A DNA stretch of 64,000 bases from Prinia subflava (Eukaryota; Chordata; Aves; Passeriformes; Cisticolidae), in contig NC_086258.1 in assembly GCF_021018805.1 (NCBI RefSeq), forward strand, positions 6,301,081-6,365,080, given 5' to 3'. The translations under genes and the position numbers were made by a program. Positions 30,992-41,200 of this stretch are shown in pieces. Under the pieces are notes generated by a model, which was not told the origin of the DNA, did not search any database, and saw nothing but the letters and a program-made list of their open reading frames with translations. Numbering within the stretch: the stretch's first letter is position 1; each line of letters starts with the position of its first letter.

Positions 30992-31388
30992 AGAATGGTA
31001 AAATTACAGAAGGGTTTGGGTTGGGAGGCACCTAAAAGATCGTTTGGTCCAACCCTCTTTCCTGGCAGGGACACCTTCCACTAATCCAGATTGCTCAGAG
31101 CCCCATCCATCCTGACCTTGGACACTCCAGGGATGGGGCAGCCACAGCTTCTTTGGGAAACCTGTGCGAGGGCCTCACCACCCTCAGAGAGAAGAATTTC
31201 TTCCTGATACCTAATCTAAACCCTGCCCTCTGTCAGTGTGAAGCCATTCCCACTCATCCTGTCCCTTCATGACCTTGTCCAAAGTCTCTCTCCAGTTCTC
31301 CTGGAGCCCCTTTCGGCACTGGAAAAGGCTCTAAGGTGTTCACAGAGCTTTCACTTCTCCAGGCTGAACAACCCCAGCTCTCTCAGCC
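30992..31388 (-). mobile_element. CR1 LINE fragment, antisense, 5'-truncated
   Basis: On the + strand it reads as the reverse complement of a CR1 3' end: 'gggtttgggttgggaggcacc', 'gatcgtttggtccaaccctc', 'accttggacactccaggga', 'tgggaaacctgtgcgaggg', 'gaagaatttcttcctgat', then 'cttctccaggctgaacaa' and 'cccagctctctcagcct'. These are hallmark phrases of bird CR1. The element's 3' end is at about 30992 and its truncated 5' end at about 31388, as is usual for CR1 copies. Confidence 0.93.
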
Positions 31389-31470
31389 TGAACATCCCGA
31401 GTTGAAAGGGACCCACATGGTCCTCTGCGTGGAACAGACCCCTCTTCATCTGGGGAACCCAGGGCTTGGA
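31388..31470 (-). mobile_element. Second CR1 fragment, antisense, abutting the first
   Basis: 'gaacatcccgagttgaaa' followed by 'gggacccacatggtcctc' is the reverse complement of the CR1 3'-terminal phrase (GGGTCCCTTCCAACTC-like). It begins exactly where the first fragment is truncated. Its right limit is uncertain, and only the first ~45 bases are clearly CR1. Confidence 0.6.
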
Positions 31471-31759
31471 AAATTCTTCTACAACTGGAGGTATTGATGT
31501 CCCACCAAGGTCACCCCCGGACTCTGAGCTCAGCCTTGCTCCAGGCTCTGTTCCCACCGCCAGCTTCCCTTCCCCTCGTCCCCCCGCTGCCCATCAGACT
31601 CCCGGCAAGCAGGACTCCGATTCCCGGCATTTCCCTCCGAGCGTCCCCGCTGATCCCGGCGGGGCGGCTCGGGGGTGCCGGTGGTGGGGGCTGCTCTGGA
31701 ATTCCCCCTCCCTCCCGGGTCCTCCCGCCATTGGGGGCGGCGGGGCCGTGCCGGAGCTC

Positions 31760-31853
31760 CATCCCCATCCCATCCCATCCCCATCCCCATCCCCATTCCC
31801 ATCCCCGTTCCCATTCCCATCCCCGTTCCCATTCCCATCCCCGTTCCCATCCC
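31760..31853 (+). repeat. CCCATT/CCCCGT hexamer-type tandem repeat
   Basis: Repeats of ATCCCC, CCCATT and CCGTTC. In the right half the unit becomes a clear 18-bp higher-order unit (ATCCCCGTTCCCATTCCC) present about three times. The minus strand is a run of GGGG/GGGA separated by AT or AAC, with strong G-quadruplex potential, about 400 bases upstream of the NCS1 ATG. Confidence 0.92.
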
Positions 31854-31957
31854 GCTACCGCAGCGCAGGGCGGGGCGCGCCGCCCCCCCGCCCCTCCGCG
31901 CCCCCGCGGCCGCTCCGCGCCCGGCGGCGGAGGGCGGGGAGGGCGCGTGGAGCCGGG

Positions 31958-32049
31958 GACACGCACACGGACACACGGACACGCACACGGACAGCCACAC
32001 GGACACACGGACACACGGACACACGGACACACGGACACACGCACACGCA
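31958..32049 (+). repeat. 8-bp GGACACAC tandem repeat
   Basis: Roughly ten units of GGACACAC with variants (GGACACGC, GGACAGCC) directly upstream of the NCS1 start region. Open frames on both strands through it are repeat artefacts. Confidence 0.93.
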
Positions 32050-32101
32050 GCGCGGCCCCGCAGCGCGGCTCTGCGGCCAAACCCCGCCAACAAAGACCCC
32101 T

Positions 32102-32124
32102 CCGCCGCCGCCGCCGCCGCCGCC
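32102..32124 (+). repeat. (CCG)n run in NCS1 5' leader
   Basis: Seven to eight uninterrupted CCG triplets about 110 bases upstream of the NCS1 ATG, followed by CCCCCGCGGG. Confidence 0.92.
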
Positions 32125-32232
32125 CCCCGCGGGATGTAGCCGGGCCGGGAGCCCCAGCGAGGCAGCGGCCCCGCCGCTCCGTGCCCCGCAGCGAGGCCGG
32201 GAGGCGGCGGGCTCAGAGGCGCTGCCGCCACC

Positions 32233-32296
32233 ATGGGCAAATCCAACAGCAAGTTGAAGCCTGAAGTTGTGGAAGAGCTGACCAGGAAAACGTACT
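32233..32296 (+). CDS. NCS1: NCS1 coding exon 1
   Basis: 64 nt: [16 protein letters not shown]... to the first base of the Phe codon, then donor GTGAGT. The perfect Kozak context fixes the start, and Gly2 is the myristoylation site. Confidence 0.98.
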
Positions 32297-35200
32297 GTGA
32301 GTGCCCGGGGGCTGCCGGGGGGCTGCCGGGGGGCTGCGGGGGGGTGAGGGGATCCGCGCTGCCGCCCGGCCCCGCCGCTCCCCCGGGTCGGTGCCGCGGC
32401 GAGCGGCGGCTCCTGCGGGGCCGCTCCCGGGGAGGGCGCAGGCTCGGCCGGGCTTTGTTGGAAGAATTCAGGGATTGGCCTGGGAGGAGGAAAAAACCCA
32501 TAAGGCAGCAGAGACACGGAGAGAGGCGGCGAGCCAGGGGAACGCGCTGGTTTTTTGCAAAAACCATCCTCCGTGGCCTATTTCTGAGCCTCCGGGAACG
32601 GCGGGGCCAGGGCCGCATCCTGCCCGCCCGCGGCGCCCACCGGAGCATCGCGCCCTCCCTCGCCGTCCCCCCGCCCCTGCCGCCAGCATCCTTCCCGCGG
32701 GCTGCCCGGCCCCGGTACCCGGGGATTGTCCTCCCCGCGCTGCCTCCCCGGAGCCCGGCAGCAGCTCCCGGAGCAGGGTGCCGAGCGCCTGGGTGGCTTC
32801 CAAAGTTTGGGTGCGTTAGTTGGAGGGGTTCCCTTTGTTATTGCGCTCTGAAGTGGAGAGAAGAGCCCGACACCGGCGAGTTCGATATTTTTCTGTGTGT
32901 CTCACTATCAGTTTAATAACCTGATTTTCTGAGCGAGCGGCTCTCCCGTCTGGACCTCCATCGTAATCTAATTAACGTGGCTGGTGCCTCAGCCATCCAG
33001 GTTTAGCAAAATCATTTTTTTTCTTGAAGGATGCACAAAGGAAACAAAGGCTTTGGTGGCTCAAGTTTGCCTCCCCTCTCGCAGGTCGCAGATATTCCCC
33101 AAACGTGCAGCAGACCTGCGAGCTCTCCTCCCTGTCATTGCTGCAGTCCCACGGCAGCGCTTACCCAAAAAGGCAATAGATTAGGATGCAGCAAGTTCTC
33201 CCATATGGAGAAGAGGCAATTCTGGTGCATTGCACAACCCTACACGCGGGGCTGCTCTGTGCCGTGGCACAGCGGGCGGGAGGAGGGCAGGGGGTGGGGG
33301 GCACGTCCGCATAGCCGGGGGTGTGATGGCAGGAGAGGCTGGGGTACCCGGCTGGGCTTCCTCAACGTGCTCAGGGGGAGGAAGTAGTGAGAAGGTGGCA
33401 GTGCCAGGTGGGCACAGCCCCGGCTGGAGCTGAGCTGGGTTTTGGTGCCCTCACTGCAGCTGCCGCCCGCGGCGGGCCCGGTACCGTTCATGCTGTGCTG
33501 CAATCGCCCGCTCGGTTTGCAGCCACTGAGGCACCTGATCTGTGCTGGAGAGGAGTCTGGGGACAGCCAGCCGCAGCACAGCCTTGTGTGCTGGTGATCT
33601 CCTGTGTGCTGGGCTCTCTGCACACCTGGGGTGGCTCCGCTGCCCAGGAAGGTGCCAGCACCAGCGGGGCTGACACAGTGGTGCCCCGTGTCTTACTGAA
33701 ACCAGGCAAACACAGCACTGGTGAAACCAATGTCTTTGGGCACAGGGATGTCTCTGCTGGGTAAGGCCAGCAGGTCATTGCTTTTTTGAATCACTTCAGT
33801 CCCAACTTTCTGCTCCTCTCTTTTTCCTCTCTCCTTTCCTCTGCACCCTTTCCAAGAAAGATTGTGGTCCTCTGATCCCTCCCTCAATGAGTTTCCAGTC
33901 TGTCTGGAGCTTTGCCTGCCTGCTCTGGACCTCTCAGTGCCTCTTTTTAAAGACCCCTGTACCTGTGCAGGTGAGGCAGCAGTACGTGGCCCTTTGCGTG
34001 GCTGGAGCCTGGTGCAGCATCCCAACGTGCCCCAGCAGCGTGTGCCTGGTGCTATGGTGCCTGTCAGGGAGAGCTGTCACTAATTCCAGGGTCTGTTTGT
34101 TGAGCTCTGCTCATTCCACCTCTCATCTCTGGGATTAATTACTTTTGCTGAGCGCTTCTGCCCCTTTTCTGCAGCTGTCAAGGCGAGCGTGCGTTCCCTT
34201 GTCTGGTGAAGCACTTCACAGGGCCCTCCCAGGCATGGCCAAGAGCCTGGGATTTATCTTCAGACCACGGGAGATTGGAAAGATGCCAGTTCCCTTCTGT
34301 GTTTTGGGGAAGGCAGGCAGAGGAGAGGCAGGTAGGAGGGCAGGGCTGTGCTGGGTACAGTGGGAGGAACTGATCCGGACCCCTGTGCTGTGGCTGGTGG
34401 AGCAGCTGGAGCAGGAGACGGTCACACACACAAATCCATGGCCTGCTCAAGAACTTCTGGGGGCCTGCCTGGAAAAGGGATTTTTTCCACAGCATGTTGA
34501 TATTTAGGCACATTTCTGGCAGACACAAAAGCATCCCTGCCCATCCCATGTCCCGGCTGCCACGTTACCAAGCAAGTGCTGTCCCTGCCGTGTGTGTGGT
34601 GCAGTTTCTGCTGTTGCTACACCACATCTGGGCAGATGTCTCCAGTGCCCAAACTGATGGGAACCTGCATTTGTCCCAGGGAGGTTCCCGTGGCAGCCTG
34701 AGCTGTGGCTGTGGTACATGGAGGGCTTCTCCCACGCTGGGATTTCCTTCCATTGCATCATTTTCTGTTTGTGTGAACTGCCACACAAAACAAAGCAAAT
34801 ACCAAAAAGGCCCCTCTCAGTTCTGCAGGAACAGAGGGAAATGTCACCCTCTCTCCCTGTCCCACACGGCTTTTCTGCTGATTTATCTCATCCATGGGAT
34901 GCAGAGGACCTCTGCTTCCCCTCAGTGCTCTTCAGTGCCTGGTGGCCTCTTGTGTCCCTTGTCCTCTCTGAGCTCTCCATCTCCTGTTTGTGGTGTTTCT
35001 CTGGCCGTGCCTCAGCTGCAGCAATCCTGGACAAGCAGGAGATGGGAGCAGCCAGGAGGGGAGCCTGGGGAGGCTCAGGTGCCAGGGCAGATGTGGGCAG
35101 GGAGGTTGGGCTGAGGATGCTGCAGGGCTGCCATCAACGCCCTCCGTGAGCTGTGAAGAATATTTCCCTGCGTGCATTCAGAGCAGGTTGTCCCAGGCCC

Positions 35201-38200
35201 TGCTGGGAACATGGAAAGGCAGGAGCCTGGAAACCTCATCTCTTGGCTCCCCTCCCCACTCTGCTCCTGACTTACAGTGCTGGGGGCCAGATTTTAATGG
35301 CACTTGGACACCTAAAGGCGCAGAAGGGCTTCTTTGGAGTGCCGGCTGCCCGAATCCTGTTGGTTTGGACCCATCTCCATGTGCCTTTCTGTGTCTCAGG
35401 GCACCTGAGTGCCCAGGAATACCTGGCAATGCCAAGCTCTGCTGTCTGCCAGGTGCTGGAATGGTGCTGGTGGGGACAGCCAGGCTGCAGGGCTGTTTAA
35501 CCCTCCTTGGAGACCAGTCTGATGCCACACAGGAGCTGCAGGAGAAGTCAATGCTGAGTGATAACAATACTGAATAATAAATTATGTAATTCTTGGTACT
35601 TTCATAGATCCTTTCATTGAAAAGCTTCAAAGTGCTTTATAATAATTAATTTATTAATCCTCCTGATGCCTCGTTGGGGTAGCTCAGAGCTGCAGTTTGG
35701 TGCTGTGTCCCAGGAGGTGCTGACTCCTGAGACTTGAAGGAACCACGATCACATCTGCTCCCTTGGAGATTTAAACCTGAGCTTAACTTGGGCCAGGTGC
35801 TCACGGCTTAGGGCCACAGTGGGGTTTGGGATTGTGTTTAGGAGCCTTGTGGGGCCACAGTCAGAGGGTTCTGCTCAGCTGGAGATTTATGAAGGTCCTG
35901 AGGCGTGACTGCAGCCTGAATGAAGTGTGTGCAGTTATATGCCCTGGGTGGAAATGACTTACTGTGGGCTCCTGGGAGAGAAACTGGGAGAGAAATACAG
36001 TTCTGAATGTCCCTACTCACACCAGCACTCCCAGGCCAGTAACCCTTAAAATCATGAAGCAGTTTTAAAAATGTGCACTTGTTTCAGAAAAGCACATTTT
36101 AGCTCTTCTTTTTTTTTTTTTTTCCCAGTCATTTTGGGGAGGATTGGCTTTCAGGGTTCCCTTTGCACAGCTATTGCCAGTGCCCAGAACTAGCACTGTG
36201 TTATTTTTGAGGCTGCAATAGCTGAGCAATCAGGCATGCTCAGAGCTGTGCCGGTGCAGCAGCATCGCTCTGGGGCCAGCTTGGGGTCAGGATGGTTGGG
36301 GATGACGGTCCCAGTGCTCCTGAGGCCACCGTGAGGCTCAGGGGAAGGTGTGAGAGCCACAGAGAGGGTGCCAAAATGACACCCAGGCTGCAGAGTGGGT
36401 GCGAGGAAGATGCTCTTTTCCCAAGAACCGCATCCCACCCACTGTGATCTATTTTGTGGATTTTAAACTCACTCCGGCATCATCGTTTTCTGCTCTTTCA
36501 CAATGAGCTGCAAAATTGGCTCCGCTGCTCGACAGTAATGCAGGGAATTAATGGGCATTAGTTTAAGAGCAAACTATAAACATATTGATTTGTAGTTACG
36601 GGGGTACGTGGTGGCGGGTGGAATTCTGTGGGAAAGGGAAGGAAATTCTACGACTGCAGCAGTTTTTAGCCAGGAAAATGGATTGGTTCCCTGCTGGCTG
36701 AGCCAGGCTGGGGCTTTGCTCCACCATGCCCCCCCAGTGCTGAGGAAATGTGCTGGCTGGGGCAGTGGGCAGGAGCAGAGCAGGGACCTTGGTAGCTCCC
36801 CCGCTGCTGCTGGTTTATTTTTAGCCTCCGAAGTGTTTGGCCCCAGGCACTGGGTTTCTCTGCCAGGTTGGTTTGTGTTGAAATCCCTCCTGTTGCTCAT
36901 CCAGCAGAAAGTGGGGTGAGCTGGCTGGGTGGTTATGGACCCGTTATCCCTCAGTGGCAAATGCTGGGTGAAATTGTCACTGTGGGTGACTTTTACCAGG
37001 GCTTGGAGTGACAGGACAAGGGGCAATGGCTTCAGACTGACAGAGAGCAGGGTTAGATGGGATGTCAGAAAGGAATTCTTCCCTGTGAGGGTGGTGAGGC
37101 CCTGGCACGGGTTGCCCAGAGAAGCTGTGGCTGCCCCATCCCTGGAAGTGTCCAAGGCCAGGCTGGTTTGGGGCACAGGGACAGGACAATGGGCAGGAGG
37201 TGCCAGAGGGATGCCCAGGGGCTGGAGTTTGTCTGGGGCCTGTGTCTGCTGCAGAGCTGTGGAGGGGGATGCTGTGGTGCAGGTTCACTGCAAGGTCAGT
37301 GTGGAGCTGCTGTGCTGCCTCTGGAGGGCTGTGGGGGTCAGGAGCACCTCCAGCCCCTTCTCCAAGGCAACCCCAACCTGCTCCCGGTGAGTCCGACCCA
37401 GGGCATCCCACACACACCTGGCCCTGGGGCTCCATGGGTAGATGCAGGTTTTGGAGTTTCAGAAGCAACTTCTGAGGAGTCCCTGCAGTCTCTGGGAGGT
37501 CCTTGCAGTGCCAGGATGGGAAGGGGGAGCCGTGACCGTCGCCCCGAGGGTTCCTCTGTGGCAGAGCAGAGCAGCCGTCCCCGCCGGCCGCGCTCGCGCC
37601 GCCGCTGCTCCGGCATCACAAGAATCACATTTCATTTATCCCCTGACATGTTAATGGATCTGCTTAACCACTCTCCTGACCTTTGCTGCCGCCGCTATAA
37701 TTAAGGTTGTGAAACAAGAAGCTCTGAAGGCATCAAAGGAAGAGGCTGCTTCAGGGAGGAGCCTGCGGGCACGCTCGCTCTGTTATCGGGGTGACATTTG
37801 GGGGGTCACTTTGTTCCTCCTTGCCCTCCTTGTTCTCCTGGATCTTCCAGGGAGCTGGATGCCAAGGGAAGCCGGGGTTTGTGCCCTGGGCAGGGGTGGC
37901 CATGGGGTGCTGAGCCCTGGGCATGGTCTGTGTCGCTTCCATCATCATCACTGCCGTGGGTCCCCCAGCCCGGTGGTGCCAGCGCGGGGCTCCCTCCCCA
38001 CACCTCCTGCTGGAGGAGGGCTGCTGTGCTTCAGCCACGCTTCTCCAGCATCTTCTGGTCGATGGCTGGACCCAGTGGAGCTGCTGTGGGTCTCTGTGCC
38101 AGCCCTCAGTGCACAGTGATCCCTGCAAGAGAGACTGGGAGGGCAGCAGAGGTGGCCCTGCCTTGAGCATCCTCCTGACCTTCCCACAGCTCCAGGGAGT

Positions 38201-41200
38201 GATGGCTGAGCCAGAGGCATTTCCTTTCCTATTGCCCATGCTGGTCTAGAGGGGAGTTTTCTCCTCTGCCCAGGGCGGGAATTGCTCCTCAGGTTGAGGA
38301 TGGTGCCTTGGAGTGAAAGATCACACTGAAGTCCCTGTGGCCAAGGGATGGATTTAAGCAGGTGGCAGGACACAGCTGCCTGCCCTGGCTGGGCAGGAGG
38401 GCTGCTCCATCCCTGCTCCCAGCAGCTCTGGGAATTCTCTACCCCTCCAGGCATTGCTGCATTGGCTGGGATTCACTCCTGGGATAGACCTGCCACAGCC
38501 ACCAGCTGCTGCTGTGAGGGTGCTTCAGCCTGATTCAGTAATTCCCAAATGAAGGCACTGTCCTTTGCCCTTCCTCTCCTGCCTTTGCTTCAAAGAACAA
38601 CTGCTGCTTTTTTTCCCTAAACCCAATTTCCAAAGCCTAATGTCGGGCCCTTAAATATTTAATAAAGTCTAAAAAGGATTTCAGCTGCATATTGGCTTTC
38701 CTGTTGGTACCAGCCCCGGGGGAGATGAGAGCTGCTCATGGACCTGTTTATCCAGTCTGGGAGCAAGGCAGACCACTAATGGCAACCGCTGGTGAGGAGG
38801 GTGTCAAACAGCCCGGCACTGCTCTGAGCATTGCTCCGTGTCTCAGAGTAACAAATGACACCAATAACACTGTCAGACTCGAGCTCCAAACGTCTCAGAG
38901 GCTCCCAGACCTGCCGTGGTGCTGGTGATGTCTGTGTCTGATGGGGAGAGAAGCCAGGCTGGGAAAGCTGGGGTGGGATTGTCCTGCTGTGGCAGGTAGG
39001 CAGCTGTGGCTGTGCTGGTGCCCACACAGTTGGGGCTCTTCCCAAATCCCATGGGGATGTTGCAGGGATGGGACACCCTGGTGTGTGGGTGGTGTGGGCA
39101 GGAGCAGGGATGGGCACGGGGCTGAGCTGGGGGAACAGTGGTTTGGACAGGCTTGGAGCAAAAGAAAATTGCATCAGTCATATTCTAGGAACAGTTATTT
39201 GTATGGGTGTTTTACTACCTGTTCCCCAGAGCTGTCCCTGTGCTGCCTGGGAGCAGGAGCAAAACCCACCCAGGGGTGGTCTGGTGGCCCCAGAGCTGGC
39301 AGAGATCACGGGACTAGGACATCATTAAGGAGTTCAACCTGAATTTTAATGAGACCACATCATCAGGACCAAAGTACCCAAATTTCCAAAGTGCTGACAT
39401 GTGGTGAATCCTAAAAGTTACCATCATCAAACAGAGACCTGAGTGAGCTGTGAGTGCCCCAGGGTGGGCTGATGGACAGCCCCAGGGCGTGGCAGCCTGC
39501 GAGAGTTCACCCCTTCCTCCACCACCGTGCAGCTCCCGTGGGCACTGGGCTCTGTGCCGGGGTTAGTGCTGGAACTGGGGCAGTGCACTGGGAAGAACCT
39601 CATGCCAATGCTCCAGCTGCCCCTGGAATGCTTCCCCCTGATCCCCCCGAGTTGCCCAAAGCCACCTGACAGCCCAGGCTGCCAGAGTGACCCCAGCAGC
39701 CCTGGCATACAGGGCACCTTCCTCTCTGCACAGGGAGGTGCCCGTTCTGCCCCAGACAGTGCTGCCCCCCTGTTTGGGGGCTGGGTGAAGCCCCACGGCT
39801 GCTCTGTGCTCTTGGCTGAGTGTTTTATAGGGACAAGCCCTGGAACCGGGGGTGACCACTCAGGCTGTGATGTGTTCAGCCCAGGTAACTCTGCAGAGCC
39901 AGGGACTGGCACTGGGATGGGATGGGACCTTGCCGTGTCCGTGCTTGCAGGTGTGAAGTCTGCACCGAGAACGGCTGCACCGAGCCCGGTGGTGGCTCTG
40001 AGGGGCCAGAGGCGAATTCTGCAAGGGCTGTTCAGACTGCGCTGCTGCCGCTGCGCTCCGGGGGCTGGAGCGAAGCGCACGCACACGCTGCCGAGCCGGG
40101 AGGGAGGGAGGGAGCTCCTAATTGGTCAATATTAACATTGCGATGATGTTGAGAGCGGAGTTTGTATCAGATTTGCGTTCAGAAAATTCTTAAATGCGTG
40201 TTTCGCCGAGACGAGGGGCGGGGTGTGCTGGGCACGAATCGCGGGGTGCGCGGGGCTCACCCCGGGCTCCTCCGCATCGGCGCCCCATTCCTTCGCGCAT
40301 GAGCGCCCAATTAACACACACATGAGCGCACAATTAACTCACATGTCAGCACCCAGCCGGGTTGATGCATGGCTGTGAATCCCCGCTGCATTGCTCGCTG
40401 CTTCTGCGTGCATGAGCGCCCTGGTGGCTGATGCATGAGTGCCCAATTAACTGGCGCACGTGCCTGCAATTAGCTCATGCCTGAGTGTCCGATTAATTCA
40501 TGCATGAGCACCTGATGCGTTCACACCTGAGTGCCCAATTAGTACGTGCACAAGTGTGTTATCTCCTAATTACACTAATTTACGCATGAGTGCCCAATTA
40601 GCTCACGCAGGAGTGCCCGGCGGATGGACGCGTGACTGCTCCATTAATCCGTGTGTGAGCTCCCCGTGAATTCATGAATGCCCGCAAAAATGGATGCATG
40701 AGCGGCCCTTTCACTCTCGCCGCAGCACCCGGGCAATTCATGCGTGAGCACCCAATTAGTTCACCCACAAGCACCCACGTAATTTATGCACGAGTGCCCA
40801 ATTAACCCACGCCTGATGTCCCGGTGTGTTTTTGCGTGAGTGCCCCTCTGGCTCAGGCATGGGTGTCCAGTTAGTGCGTGCATAAGTGCCCCATTCCCTC
40901 ATGCCTGGGCACCTATTGTGGGTGCCTGATTTCCCCTGGCCTGGGCGCTGCTCTGAGCACCCACAGCACCCCAAACCCTTTGGGAGCCCCTTCTTAGGGT
41001 GATGTGCTGGCTCCCCCAGACTGGGATGCCCGGGGACCCTGTGTAGGAGCCACAGCAGGTCCCTGGGGGAAATAAGGACATAAAGACATGACAAGAACTG
41101 CCCCTGCCATGACTCAGTGTGTCGTGCTTGTCCAGTTCCCCGTGGGCTGGCACAGCTCACGAGCTGGCATGGTTGGAGTGCTCTGTGGCAGCGAGGGAAG

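Larger units (their letters stand above)
31640..32460 (+). promoter_or_regulatory. NCS1: NCS1 CpG-island promoter and 5'UTR
   Basis: Very GC- and CG-rich stretch around the NCS1 start codon with several GGGCGG/CCGCCC boxes (for example near 31868-31885 and 31928-31945). No TATA box is visible, as is usual for CpG-island promoters. It contains three simple repeats in a row: a pyrimidine-rich CCCATT-type repeat, an 8-bp GGACACAC repeat and a CCG run. The transcription start cannot be set from sequence alone. Confidence 0.8.

Noticed and set aside
31530..32648. 372-codon minus-strand open frame across the NCS1 promoter
   Set aside because: It runs through the CCCATT-type and GGACACAC repeats and the CG-rich leader. 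The protein is repeat-derived (VSVCPCVRVSV), and it overlaps NCS1 exon 1 antisense. Typical GC-driven artefact.
40278..40930. CRISPR-like regular repetition
   Set aside because: Repeats are contiguous 23-bp units without unique spacers, strongly diverged, and lie in a eukaryotic intron. It is a tandem array, not CRISPR.
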